DNA of 64,000 nt from Scytonema millei VB511283 (GCF_000817735.3 NZ_JTJC03000001.1:1606632-1670631), one strand, 5' to 3'. Shown: positions 1 through 8,210, counted from the first letter of the stretch. The notes: generated by a model from the sequence alone, not told the origin. Numbers and translations: made by a program.

Positions 1-763
1 ATCGGTGTTGCAATCGGACGGACAAATTCGCATGAGTGCGGCGCTGATGGATGGCATTGCTCAAAGATTTAGCGGTACGATCAATGTCTCGCGAGTCCAG
101 CATCCAATCGAACTAGCATTGTATTTACAAAGCTCCCCCGATCGCGTGTTGTCAGACTTTGGGGCAGCAGAACTATTGCGAGAACTGCAACTGCCTAGCT
201 ACGATCCGATTACAGAGCGCCGTCTCAATGAATGGCTGCAAGAAAGGCAGGAAAATTTCACAAAGACGATGGCGGCGGTAGTGGCAGAAGTCGGGGTAGG
301 AGATGATGCAGATACCACAGTTGTCGATACGAGTGCTAGACGGGGGACAATCGGCGTAGTGGTGCTAGATAGCCAAGGAAAGCTAGCATCTGGTACGTCT
401 ACAGGTGGTAAGGGGTTTGAACGCATCGGACGTGTCAGCGATTCTGCCATGCCTGCGGGAAATTATGCTACAGCACACGCCGCCGTAAGCTGTACGGGAA
501 TTGGCGAAGACATTATCGATGAGTGTTTGGCAGCGCGGATCGTCGTCCGCGTCACGGATGGTATGTCTTTGATAGATGCGATGCAACGCACGTTTACTGA
601 AGCCAGCGATCGCCAGCGAGATTTAGGGGCGATCGCCCTTGATGCTTCTGGTGCGATCGCTTGGGGAAAAACCAGCGATGTGATTTTAGCTGCTTTCCAC
701 GATGGCAACAAGATTGCTGACACTTTAGAGTTGCCCGTGGGGACGCAGGTTGGTTGTATTTGA
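1..763 (+). CDS. Isoaspartyl peptidase/L-asparaginase, plant type (5' truncated by window edge)
   Basis: This is an Ntn-hydrolase that hydrolyses isoaspartyl dipeptides and L-asparagine after self-cleavage into two subunits. About 252 residues are visible and the frame is open to the left edge, so the N-terminal part of a family protein of about 310 residues is missing. The autocleavage site and nucleophile threonine lie in RRGTIGVVVLD (Thr about 115 of the visible part). The substrate-site segments STGGKGFERIGRVSDS and AGNYATAHAAVS follow. A long linker (visible residues 65-110) precedes the cleavage site, as expected for the loop that is removed. The stop codon runs straight into a tandem GGGAGCA-type repeat. 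Confidence 0.88.
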   Translation, partial: SVLQSDGQIRMSAALMDGIAQRFSGTINVSRVQHPIELALYLQSSPDRVLSDFGAAELLRELQLPSYDPITERRLNEWLQERQENFTKTMAAVVAEVGVGDDADTTVVDTSARRGTIGVVVLDSQGKLASGTSTGGKGFERIGRVSDSAMPAGNYATAHAAVSCTGIGEDIIDECLAARIVVRVTDGMSLIDAMQRTFTEASDRQRDLGAIALDASGAIAWGKTSDVILAAFHDGNKIADTLELPVGTQVGCI

Positions 764-872
764 GGGAGCAGGGAGCAGGGAGCAGGGAGCGCAAGGTTGC
801 TGAGGAAGCTGAGGGAGCAAGACAATTCACGCATTCACGCATTAATTCCGAATTCCGAATTCCGAATTCTCT
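761..872. repeat. Tandem heptamer repeats (GGGAGCA and AATTCCG types)
   Basis: Between the asparaginase and glmU lie about four GGGAGCA units (761-790) and then about four AATTCCG units (843-870). The AATTCCG unit also occurs at 12258-12282 and, on the opposite strand, inside the histidine kinase at 39684-39722. Confidence 0.85.
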
Positions 873-917
873 CCACTACACCCCACACCCTATTTACTAC
901 TAGTCACCAGCCACTAG

Positions 918-2306
918 TCACCGATCGCTCCCTCGATTCAGCCTCCAGCCAGGTTTGACGACCTGACGCGATCTGGCAATAACCAAACAATCGTCGGGTA
1001 CGTCTTCGGTAATAGTCGAGCCTGCGGCAATGTTGACATCCTGTCCGATCTCGATTGGAGCGACGAGGACGCTATCAGCACCTGTTTTGCTGCGATCGCC
1101 AATTTTAGTCGGATGCTTTTTTACGCCATCGTAGTTAGCTGTAATTGTACCGCAACCGATATTAACTTTTTCTCCAATGGTGGCATCACCTAGATATGAT
1201 AAATGGGCGGCTTTGGTTTCTGCCCCTAATTTCGTATTTTTCAATTCCACAAAATTACCAATCCGACAACCCGCACCAACTTCAACCTGACCTCGTAGGT
1301 GAGCGTAGGGACCGATTTGAGTTTCAGCACCGACGATACTGTTGCTGACGACAGAATACATCGCCGTGACGTTTTCGCCAATTTGACTATTTTCTATGAG
1401 ACTACCTGGTCCAATCCGACAGCCAGAGGCGATCGCGGTTTGACCCCGGAGGTGGGTTTGTGGCTCAATGACAACATCTGGTTGAATCTTTACCGTGTCG
1501 TCAATTGTGACACTAGCTGGATCGATTAGAGTGACTCCTGCTGACATCCAATAGGACTTGATGCGTCTTTGTAAAATCTCGTAGGCAGTTGCTAATTGTT
1601 CGCGATCGTTGACTCCCAAAATTTCTTGTTCGTCTTCGATATCAACTGCCATCGCGGGTTGGAGTAAATTTACAGCGTCTGTCAAATAGTATTCTTTTTG
1701 GTCGTTGTTTGCTTGTAGTTGCGGTAATACCTTCGCTAAATCTTGCCAGCGAAAACAGTATACCCCAGCGTTAACGCGACGATTTTGCTTTTGAGCTGCG
1801 CTACAATCGCGATCTTCAATAATTTGTTGGACGATGTTTTGACCGTTACAAAATACCCGTCCGTAACCTTGAGGATCGGAGAGTTGAGCTGTGAGAATGG
1901 TAGCAGCATGTTGGTGCTGTTTGTGGGTCTGAATCAACCGCTCTAGAGTTTGGGGTCGTAACAGGGGAACGTCGCCATTCAACACCAATAAATCCCCTTC
2001 AAAGCCTTCTAAATGTGGCAGGACTTGCTGAATTGCGTGACCCGTACCTAACTGCTCGGTTTGTTCGACAAACTCCAACTTTGGCAAGGAATCAGAGACT
2101 AGCGAGCGGTTGGGATCTAAAAGAGCTGTCTTCACTTGCTCGGCTTGATATCCCACAATTACCAAAACTCGCTTGGGAGAGATTTCTAGACTACCCTGGA
2201 TCGCTCGTTCGATCAGCGATCGCCCTCCGATTTGATGTAAAACTTTGGGCAACGTCGATTTCATTCGCGTACCGCGCCCAGCTGCCAAAATTGCTACCGC
2301 TACCAT
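918..2306 (-). CDS. glmU: Bifunctional UDP-N-acetylglucosamine pyrophosphorylase/glucosamine-1-phosphate N-acetyltransferase
   Basis: It makes UDP-GlcNAc for peptidoglycan and outer-membrane glycans in two steps: acetylation of glucosamine-1-phosphate and uridylyl transfer. The 462 residues match the family length. The N-terminal nucleotidyltransferase opens with [18 protein letters not shown] and has NGDVPLL. The C-terminal half is a left-handed beta-helix of hexapeptide repeats, with the acetyltransferase segment [12 protein letters not shown] and [14 protein letters not shown]. It is alone on its strand, and its start abuts the repeat-rich gap in front of the divergent metal ATPase. Confidence 0.97.
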   Translation of the reverse strand: MVAVAILAAGRGTRMKSTLPKVLHQIGGRSLIERAIQGSLEISPKRVLVIVGYQAEQVKTALLDPNRSLVSDSLPKLEFVEQTEQLGTGHAIQQVLPHLEGFEGDLLVLNGDVPLLRPQTLERLIQTHKQHQHAATILTAQLSDPQGYGRVFCNGQNIVQQIIEDRDCSAAQKQNRRVNAGVYCFRWQDLAKVLPQLQANNDQKEYYLTDAVNLLQPAMAVDIEDEQEILGVNDREQLATAYEILQRRIKSYWMSAGVTLIDPASVTIDDTVKIQPDVVIEPQTHLRGQTAIASGCRIGPGSLIENSQIGENVTAMYSVVSNSIVGAETQIGPYAHLRGQVEVGAGCRIGNFVELKNTKLGAETKAAHLSYLGDATIGEKVNIGCGTITANYDGVKKHPTKIGDRSKTGADSVLVAPIEIGQDVNIAAGSTITEDVPDDCLVIARSRQVVKPGWRLNRGSDR

Positions 2307-2364
2307 ATGTTTAGACTTGGCTATCTGCTATTCGCCTATTCAAGGATAAAGGAATCAGTGACTT

Positions 2365-2438
2365 GTGACTAGTTGTCAGTTATCAGTTATCAGTTAACCG
2401 TCTACCAACTACCAATTACCAACTACCAATGACTTGAC
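2365..2438. repeat. Short tandem repeats (AGTTATC and ACCAACT types)
   Basis: Degenerate tandem units TCAGTTA and CTACCAA fill the gap between glmU and the metal ATPase and end just upstream of the palindromic operator at 2440. Confidence 0.75.
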
Positions 2439-2439
2439 A

Positions 2440-2455
2440 TTGACATTGATGTCAA
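2440..2455 (+). promoter_or_regulatory. MerR-type operator palindrome in front of the metal ATPase
   Basis: TTGACAT-TG-ATGTCAA is a perfect 7-bp inverted repeat with a 2-bp centre, preceded by another TTGACA (2434-2439) and followed by AGGTTTAGGGT. MerR-family metal sensors bind this kind of palindrome between over-spaced -35 and -10 elements of metal-exporter genes. The start codon is 33 bases downstream. No MerR gene is adjacent, so the regulator would be encoded elsewhere. Confidence 0.6.
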
Positions 2456-2488
2456 GGTTTAGGGTGAGAGGGTGTATGTGCAGTTGCT

Positions 2489-4618
2489 ATGACTTACTTC
2501 GCGATTACCCGTCTCCAAACCTTATCGAAAACTTTATTTCGAGTTTTCAGTCGAGAACATCTAGATGCGATCGCCGCTTTTGTTTGTGCTGTATTGGTAC
2601 TTTTGGGGTGGATAGCGCTCCAAATAGGTTGGCTTGGGCTGGGATTATTGTTACTACCAGCAGCATACGTTATCGGCGGGTATGAGAGCGCGAAGGAAGG
2701 GCTGACAACTCTGTGGCAAGAAAAAGAGTTGGATGTGGACTTGTTGATGATTGTCGCTGCTTTGGGGGCGGCGGGATTAGGTGTGTGGCGGCGGGAATAT
2801 TACTTAATTGTCGATGGGGCAGTTCTAATTTTAATTTTTGCTATCAGTGGGGCGCTGGAAGGCTATGCAATGCAGCGCACGGAACGAGATATTCGCAGTT
2901 TGATGAGTCTAAGTAGCGATACAGCTAGGGTACTCGATCGCGGACAGGAAAAGTTGGTTGATGTCGATCGGTTACAAGTTGGCGATCGCATTTTAGTTAA
3001 ACCTGGAGAACTCATTCCCACCGATGGCATCATTCAAGAAGGTTACAGCACCCTCAACGAAGCAGCAATTACGGGGGAGTCTTTACCAGTAGAAAAGACT
3101 GTAGGGCATGAAGTTTTTGCGGGGACTTTAAATGGTAACGGCGCTTTAATTCTGCAAGTGCATCAGCCGCCGGAAAGCAGCCTAATTCAGCGCATCATTC
3201 AATTAGTCAAGCAAGCCCAAACAGAAGCACCTCCTTCACAAATGTTTATCGAACGCTTTGAGCGCGGCTATGCCAAAGTTATCGTTCTTGCTGGGATTTT
3301 ATTGGCAATTTTACCCCCCTTTATTTGGGGTTGGAATTGGGAAACAACAATTTATCGCGCCTTAATTTTTCTCGTTGTTGCCTCTCCTTGCGCTTTAATG
3401 GCAGCAATTATGCCGACATTGCTATCGGGAATTGCCAACGGTGCCAGACAGGGAATTTTATTTAAAAGTGGGGCGCAGTTAGAAATGATGGGAAAAGTGC
3501 GGGCGATCGGATTTGATAAAACTGGAACTCTCACCACAGGTAAATTAGCAGTTACGGAAGTTATCCCTACCACCGGGCATTCAGTGGATGAAGTTTTACA
3601 AATTGCTGCTGCTCTAGAAGCCTATTCCGAACATCCTATCGGACAAGCGATCGTCACCGCTGCCCAACAAAAACAAATCGAGATCGTCCCTGCTGTTGGC
3701 GTATATTCTCACCCAGGACAAGGAATTATTGGAGAAGTTTATCAACAGCAAGTCCTAGTAGGGAAATTTGATTTTTTAATTCAAAATTCAAAATTCAAAA
3801 TTCAAAATTTGGAGTTAACGAATAACTCCCCTGTACGGGCGAGTTTAGCAAATAGCTTGACAATTCAAGCCTACGATTTTTGGTCAAAACCCGCCCCTAC
3901 AACTCCCGACTCCCGACTCCCGACTCCCAACTCCTTAGTACGGGCGCACAGCAGTGCGCCCCTACCGACTCCCGAACTATCCCAACACCTCGAAACCGAA
4001 GGTAAAACCGTCATCTGGGTAGCACGAGAAAGTGAAATCATCGGAATTGTGGCTGTAGCCGACACCCTACGTCCCAAAGCTGCTGAAGTCATCAAGCACC
4101 TGAAGCAATTAGGAATTGAAGAAACAATCGTCCTCACGGGAGATAATCAGCGTACAGCCGATCGCATTGCTCGAGCTGTTGGGATCGATCGCGTTTATGC
4201 TGAATTATTACCCGAAGATAAAGTTAAAGTCATTCGTCAGCTTCAGGGTCAATATCAAACTGTAGCTATGGTAGGAGATGGCATCAACGACGCACCAGCC
4301 TTAGCTCAAGCATCGGTAGGTATTGCTATGGGTGTGACTGGTAGCGATGTTGCTTTAGAAACCGCCGATCTCGTTTTGATGGCAGATCGTTTAGAAAAAT
4401 TAGTAGTAGCAATTCATTTAGGTCGTCGATCGCAAAGAATCATCAAACAAAATATTACCTTTGCTCTCAGCTTTATCGTGTTACTACTCATTGCTAATTT
4501 TACTGGCAACATGAATATGCCAATTGGCGTAATTGGTCATGAAGGATCGACTGTCATTGTGACTTTGAGTGGTTTAAGATTGTTAAGAAATTGGTGGTTT
4601 GTAATGAGTAATTGGTAG
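2489..4618 (+). CDS. PIB-4 type heavy-metal transporting P-type ATPase (CoaT-like)
   Basis: This is an inner-membrane metal efflux ATPase. The phosphorylation site DKTGTLTTG is at Asp346, the actuator motif TGES is present, and the hinge GDGINDAPAL is intact. The membrane metal site is SPC (about residue 299), not CPC. The last helices carry HEGST, the signature of the PIB-4 group (cobalt/zinc-type exporters such as CoaT). There is no N-terminal metal-binding domain, also typical of this group. The nucleotide-binding domain holds about 65 extra residues (431-495) encoded by repeat DNA; without them the protein would be about 644 residues, near the usual CoaT length. The metal is inferred, probably Co or Zn. 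Confidence 0.92.
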   Translation: MTYFAITRLQTLSKTLFRVFSREHLDAIAAFVCAVLVLLGWIALQIGWLGLGLLLLPAAYVIGGYESAKEGLTTLWQEKELDVDLLMIVAALGAAGLGVWRREYYLIVDGAVLILIFAISGALEGYAMQRTERDIRSLMSLSSDTARVLDRGQEKLVDVDRLQVGDRILVKPGELIPTDGIIQEGYSTLNEAAITGESLPVEKTVGHEVFAGTLNGNGALILQVHQPPESSLIQRIIQLVKQAQTEAPPSQMFIERFERGYAKVIVLAGILLAILPPFIWGWNWETTIYRALIFLVVASPCALMAAIMPTLLSGIANGARQGILFKSGAQLEMMGKVRAIGFDKTGTLTTGKLAVTEVIPTTGHSVDEVLQIAAALEAYSEHPIGQAIVTAAQQKQIEIVPAVGVYSHPGQGIIGEVYQQQVLVGKFDFLIQNSKFKIQNLELTNNSPVRASLANSLTIQAYDFWSKPAPTTPDSRLPTPNSLVRAHSSAPLPTPELSQHLETEGKTVIWVARESEIIGIVAVADTLRPKAAEVIKHLKQLGIEETIVLTGDNQRTADRIARAVGIDRVYAELLPEDKVKVIRQLQGQYQTVAMVGDGINDAPALAQASVGIAMGVTGSDVALETADLVLMADRLEKLVVAIHLGRRSQRIIKQNITFALSFIVLLLIANFTGNMNMPIGVIGHEGSTVIVTLSGLRLLRNWWFVMSNW
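3779..3973 (+). repeat. In-frame repeat insertion inside the PIB-4 ATPase gene
   Basis: About 195 bases (65 codons) of repeat DNA sit between codons for LVGKFDFL and ELSQHLETEGKT. In order they are five ATTCAAA heptamers (3779-3811), a family B palindromic element (3833-3900), CCCGACT tandem units (about 3904-3933), and a family C hairpin (3938-3965). The same elements occur in gaps elsewhere in the window. The reading frame stays open through all of them. Confidence 0.85.
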
Positions 4619-4745
4619 TTATTGGTTGACAGTAGACGCTGCACTACACTGCGTGAAGACAGTTTTTGCTCCCCCAGCTTCCCCAGTTCCCCCAGCTCTC
4701 TTTTCCCCCCCTGCTCCCTGCTCCCTCCTCCCTGCTCCCTAATAA
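4619..4745. repeat. Family E repeat plus CCCAGCTT/CTCCCTG tandem units
   Basis: Just after the ATPase stop, a GTTGACAGTAGACGC...ACTGCGTGAAGACAG element is followed by CCCCAGCTTC and CTCCCTGC tandem units. Relatives of the first part occur at 12305-12371, 42517-42560, 54130-54185 and 55231-55305. Confidence 0.75.
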
Positions 4746-4751
4746 AGATTT

Positions 4752-4922
4752 CTAAATTAACGATATAACTAAAATCCAAATAGAAAAGATTAAACATGCA
4801 ATAATTAATCTGGGCTCAGAGAACATGATTAACCCGATTAAACCCAGACATCCTAAAATAGCTCCGTAGACAAGACCCATTTCAAACAGATGTTTATCTT
4901 CATCTTCGCTGTTTCTGGTCAT
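4752..4922 (-). CDS. Small hydrophobic protein, 56 residues
   Basis: This is a short open frame of 57 codons including the stop. It begins MTRNSEDEDKHLFEMG, a charged head, and then has two hydrophobic stretches, LVYGAILGCLGLIGLIMF and IIACLIFSIWILVISLI, separated by SEPR. That pattern fits a two-helix inner-membrane miniprotein. I do not recognise a family. The neighbour at 5082-5369 is also a small membrane protein on the same strand. Support comes only from composition and the clean charged-then-hydrophobic layout. Confidence 0.5.
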   Translation of the reverse strand: MTRNSEDEDKHLFEMGLVYGAILGCLGLIGLIMFSEPRLIIACLIFSIWILVISLI

Positions 4923-5081
4923 GGCTAAGCTATTAGTAGAAATATTGAGTTGTAGAGATATCGAGTTGTAGACGCGATCGCGCCTGACTTTTATAAATTA
5001 ATTAATTCAAATACTTTATTTATACTACGTATTTGCTACTGAGTCTAGTTAGTTTGTCAAGCTCATCACATATATTATTGA

Positions 5082-5369
5082 CTACTTAACCTTAATAGAT
5101 AACATCCGCTCTAACATTACAACTTTTTGCAAACGGGCAAATGCTTTATTTCTCTGCTGCTGACGACGATAGTGTAGGCGTAACTTTTTAGTAACGAGTA
5201 TTGAAACGAGCATCAATATTGGTAATACTACGATTGCCGATGGAATCAGCAAATCGTTGTGGCTGGTTTGCGTGTCTGCGTTAGATTTGCTACAAGTCTC
5301 CTGCCAAGTTTTAGTATTTGCCCAAGCTTTAGGCGTTTGGCAGATATTAGCGGCGTATAAATTATCCAC
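5082..5369 (-). CDS. Hypothetical small membrane protein
   Basis: The 95-residue protein has a polar N-terminal half with three cysteines (residues about 10-35), one strong transmembrane segment (LLIPSAIVVLPILMLVSILV, about 43-62), and a basic tail rich in R, K and Q. It looks like a single-pass protein with the positive end in the cytoplasm. It lies just downstream of devA on the same strand (35-base gap), so it may be the last gene of the exporter operon. No family recognised. Confidence 0.55.
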   Translation of the reverse strand: MDNLYAANICQTPKAWANTKTWQETCSKSNADTQTSHNDLLIPSAIVVLPILMLVSILVTKKLRLHYRRQQQRNKAFARLQKVVMLERMLSIKVK

Positions 5370-5403
5370 TTTTTATTCTCCTGGGTAGTAACTCCATATA
5401 TAT

Positions 5404-6138
5404 CTACTCACCCAAGACAGCTGAATTCGGATTATTGGCTAAACAACCATCTTCCATGTAAACAATGCGATCGGCGATATCGAGAATGCGGTTATCGTGG
5501 GTGACAAGCAGGATGGTACAACCCTGTTCCTTTGCCAAACGCTGCATAATCTCTACCACGTCGCGTCCAGATTTCTTGTCAAGTGCGGCTGTCGGTTCGT
5601 CTGCTAGGACAATTTTAGGATGACTCACTAACGCACGGGCGATCGCCACTCGTTGTTTTTGCCCTCCTGAGAGGTTTTCTGGATAATAATCGACTCGATG
5701 TCCCAAGCCAACGCTTTCTAGCATGGCTGTGGCTTTAGCGTTTAAATCTTCAGCAAGATAGCGATCGTGTAATTCTAAAGACATTCTTACGTTTTGTTTT
5801 GCAGTCAGAAATGACATCAGATTGTGTGCTTGAAAGATATATCCAATTTGGCAGCGTAACCGAGTTAATAGTTGTTTGTTTGCCCCGCGAATTTCCTGTC
5901 CGAGGATTTTTAAACTACCTTCTTGAGCCGATCGCAACCCTCCCATCAGGCTTAATAAAGTTGTCTTACCAGAGCCAGAAGGTCCAGTCATAATAATAAT
6001 TTCCCCAGACACAATTTCTAAGTTGATATTAAATAAAACTTGTTTTTTTAGTTCGCCTTGTCCGAAGTAGTGGTTGAGATTTTGGATGGAGATGACTGGT
6101 AGTTGGTAGTTGGTAGTTGGTAGTTGGTAGTTGTTCAT
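5404..6138 (-). CDS. devA: DevA-type ABC exporter ATP-binding subunit
   Basis: This is the ATPase of a DevBCA-type exporter, the family that moves glycolipids or other envelope compounds through a TolC-like channel. It has Walker A GPSGSGKTT, the signature LSGGQKQRVAIARAL, Walker B VLADEPTAAL and the H-loop LLVTHD. The family usually starts near PVISIQNLNHYFG. Here the preceding residues (MNNYQLPTTNYQLP) are encoded by the TAGTTGG heptamer array. An alternative in-frame start is at 6165. It is separated from devC by an oppositely oriented gene at 6176-6542. Confidence 0.9.
   Translation of the reverse strand: MNNYQLPTTNYQLPVISIQNLNHYFGQGELKKQVLFNINLEIVSGEIIIMTGPSGSGKTTLLSLMGGLRSAQEGSLKILGQEIRGANKQLLTRLRCQIGYIFQAHNLMSFLTAKQNVRMSLELHDRYLAEDLNAKATAMLESVGLGHRVDYYPENLSGGQKQRVAIARALVSHPKIVLADEPTAALDKKSGRDVVEIMQRLAKEQGCTILLVTHDNRILDIADRIVYMEDGCLANNPNSAVLGE
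6093..6133. repeat. TAGTTGG heptamer array, left flank of the four-helix-bundle gene
   Basis: Five to six TGGTAGT units sit here. They overlap the 5' end of devA on the minus strand and end about 40 bases before the four-helix-bundle start at 6176. The inverse array, CCAACTA, lies on the other side of that gene at 6552-6584. Confidence 0.85.
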
Positions 6139-6175
6139 GGGAAGAATAGGAGATAGGAAGTACAAGGAATTTTTA

Positions 6176-6542
6176 ATGGCTAGACCGGAGTTTGAAAGTT
6201 TGGATGTGTATAAGTTAGCGGAGCGATTAGCAAATCAAGTTTGGCAGATTGTTAAGCAATGGGATAGTTTTACTAAAGACACAATGGGAAAACAGATTGT
6301 TCGAGCCGCAGATAGTATCTGTGTCAACATTGCAGAGGGACGCGGTCGCCATAACTTCAAAGACAATCAGCGATTCATAAAAATAGCCAGAGGATCTTTA
6401 TATGAACCTATTAGTTGGTTGCGCTTAGCTTATACTCGAAAACTAATTACTTACTGCTGAGCAATCAGCTACAATTAAACCAATAATTGATGAATTATCG
6501 CCCAGATTAACAGCTTATTTAAACTCATTAGACAACAGGTAA
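6176..6542 (+). pseudogene. Four-helix-bundle protein (23S rRNA intervening-sequence family), frameshifted
   Basis: The start MARPEFESLDVYKLAERLA and the core VRAADSICVNIAEGRGRHN place this in the S23/IVP family of small helical-bundle proteins, which are found in rRNA intervening sequences and as relatives of the Avd protein. The first frame stops at 6460 after RKLITYC. A one-base shift near 6445 restores the family C-terminus: LLTAEQSATIKPIIDELSPR and then LTAYLNSLDNR, ending at the TAA at 6540-6542. So it is a recent one-base frameshift, a slippage case or a sequencing error. An AAGGA lies just upstream of the start. It sits against the transcription of the dev operon and is flanked by inverted heptamer arrays. 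Confidence 0.85.
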
Positions 6543-6551
6543 TAGAATCAG

Positions 6552-6584
6552 CTACCAACTACCAACTACCAACTACCAACTACT
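6552..6584. repeat. CCAACTA heptamer array, right flank of the four-helix-bundle gene
   Basis: Four CTACCAA units lie between the frameshifted four-helix-bundle gene and the 3' end of devC. The array is the reverse complement of the one at 6093-6133, so the gene is bracketed by inverted arrays. Confidence 0.85.
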
Positions 6585-6586
6585 AA

Positions 6587-7747
6587 TTAAAACACATCAG
6601 CAGGATCGGCAGAACGTAATTTTTGCATTGCGATCGCTCCAGATAAACTACACATAATAAACGTAATTGCTAACACAAAGATTGCTCGTTCCACTTTCAT
6701 TCCAATTGGCATTAAAATAGCTGCTGCTGCAATTTGATATAGTCCTAAAGAAATTAGAAAGCCTGGAATATATCCCAAAATTGCTAATATCAGTGATTCC
6801 TGAATCAAAACGCCTAATAAATAGCGATCGCTATATCCCATTGCCTTAAGCGTGGCGTATTCGGGTAAGTGATTGGCAACATCGGTGTAAAGAATTTGGT
6901 ACACAATGACAATGCCTACAATAATTCCTACAACCACACCAAGCCCAAAAATAAATCCAATTGCACCCTGGCTTTCCCAGTAATATTTTTCTACTTCAGC
7001 AAACTCTTTTGGTGTCATGACTCTAACATCATTCGGTAGATTTGCTGTTAATTGTGCTTTGACGCTTTCTGAATTTGTCCCTGGCTTGAGTTGAATTAAT
7101 CCAATTTCAATTTGATTGGATTTGCGTTCGGGTAGTAGTTTGAGAAAAGTTGAATCACTAACGATCGCATTACCATCAGCCGCAAAAGATGCACCAATTC
7201 TAAATAAGCCAATCGTGCGAATATTTTGTCGATTTAACTGGACTTCTACACTACCTTGCTTTTCTACTGTCTCTGCGATCGCACCATATTCGGGACGAGA
7301 AGCGCGATCGAATAAAGCAGTATTTAAAAGTTGTAATCGTTTTGCATTTTGTTGAATTTCTGGTACGGCAAAGCTAGGTGCATTTGGCTCGATTCCCCAA
7401 ATTAAAATTGTTCTGTCAATTCGCGTTGCAGGATTTTTCCATTCACCTCTGCCAATATAAATCGAACTAACAGAAGACACGCCATTGTATGCTAATGTTT
7501 GATATAATCTTTCTCTTGAAAAGCTTTGTAGCGTAGACAGCGATTCAAATTGCCGATTAATCATTACTAAATCTGCTTGTAGCAAACTTTGTGTCTGTGT
7601 TGCACTGTCGTAAAGAGAGTCATTGAATCCCAGTTGGATAAAAATCAGCATATCAGCAAAACCAATTCCCGCGATCGCCACTAGCAACCGCGTCTTTTCT
7701 TTCATTAATTGATGCCATGCGAGGGGAATTTTTTTCAGCCATTTCAT
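6587..7747 (-). CDS. devC: DevC-type ABC exporter permease
   Basis: This is the FtsX/MacB-like membrane subunit of the exporter. It has one helix near the N-terminus (VAIAGIGFADMLIFIQLGF), a large extracytoplasmic domain (about 50-270) and three C-terminal helices. The C-terminal segment DVANHLPEYATLKAMGY is characteristic of the DevC group. I chose MKWLKKIPLAWHQL as the start (7747). An in-frame extension to 7783 would be encoded by GGGTAAT repeats. Confidence 0.9.
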   Translation of the reverse strand: MKWLKKIPLAWHQLMKEKTRLLVAIAGIGFADMLIFIQLGFNDSLYDSATQTQSLLQADLVMINRQFESLSTLQSFSRERLYQTLAYNGVSSVSSIYIGRGEWKNPATRIDRTILIWGIEPNAPSFAVPEIQQNAKRLQLLNTALFDRASRPEYGAIAETVEKQGSVEVQLNRQNIRTIGLFRIGASFAADGNAIVSDSTFLKLLPERKSNQIEIGLIQLKPGTNSESVKAQLTANLPNDVRVMTPKEFAEVEKYYWESQGAIGFIFGLGVVVGIIVGIVIVYQILYTDVANHLPEYATLKAMGYSDRYLLGVLIQESLILAILGYIPGFLISLGLYQIAAAAILMPIGMKVERAIFVLAITFIMCSLSGAIAMQKLRSADPADVF

Positions 7748-7792
7748 AATGGTAATGGGTAATGGGTAATTGATGGCGTACATCCATTACTT

Positions 7793-7856
7793 GTAGGGGC
7801 GGGTTTATCGATATACTTAGTTCAAAACAGATTCTTTTGGTAAACCCGCCCTTACC
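7793..7856. repeat. Family B palindromic repeat
   Basis: The ends GTAGGGGCGGGTTT and TAAACCCGCCCTTACC are inverted copies around a variable core of about 35 bases. It lies between devC and the DUF2834 gene within the operon. Confidence 0.8.
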
Positions 7857-7889
7857 TTCGGCGTAGTCAATTAAATTCGTTTCGATAAT

Positions 7890-8210
7890 TTATTGTGGAT
7901 TCTGAATGAGATATCTTTGTCGCATGAGAAGAAATAAGGGTAAACCTGTAGAAACACCAATTAAACTACTAGCAAAATAAACCCATAAATATTTCATTCT
8001 CAATCGCGAACCTTCCCATAAAATAAATGCCCATAAAACTAATTCCGCCACAATGACATCCCAACCAAATAAAGCTGAAATCTTATTAGTAAATAACTGC
8101 TCTACAAAGATTTGAAGGTTGAATCCTTGCTCGAATAGAAAAGGTAAAATCTCAGAGAAGGCTAAAGCAGTGCCTAATATAAAAAGTGTTAAATACAAAA
8201 CTTGCACCAT
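7890..8210 (-). CDS. DUF2834 domain membrane protein
   Basis: The 106-residue protein has three hydrophobic segments: LYLTLFILGTALAFSEILPF, the FGWDVIVAELVLWAFILWEG region, and YLWVYFASSLIGVSTGLPLF. The FGWDVIVAELVLW pattern and overall layout match DUF2834, a family of unknown function common in cyanobacteria. It lies between devB and devC in the same direction, so it is probably co-transcribed and may assist or modulate the exporter; that role is inferred from position only. Confidence 0.75.
   Translation of the reverse strand: MVQVLYLTLFILGTALAFSEILPFLFEQGFNLQIFVEQLFTNKISALFGWDVIVAELVLWAFILWEGSRLRMKYLWVYFASSLIGVSTGLPLFLLMRQRYLIQNPQ

Noticed and set aside
4537-4797. 86-codon minus-strand frame
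   Set aside because: Its middle (REQGGGSREQGGKRELGELGK) is repeat translation and it overlaps the ATPase 3' end.
6460-6542. Programmed frameshift in the four-helix-bundle gene
   Set aside because: No canonical slippery heptamer with downstream structure is evident; simple mutation or read error is more economical, so it is called a pseudogene.
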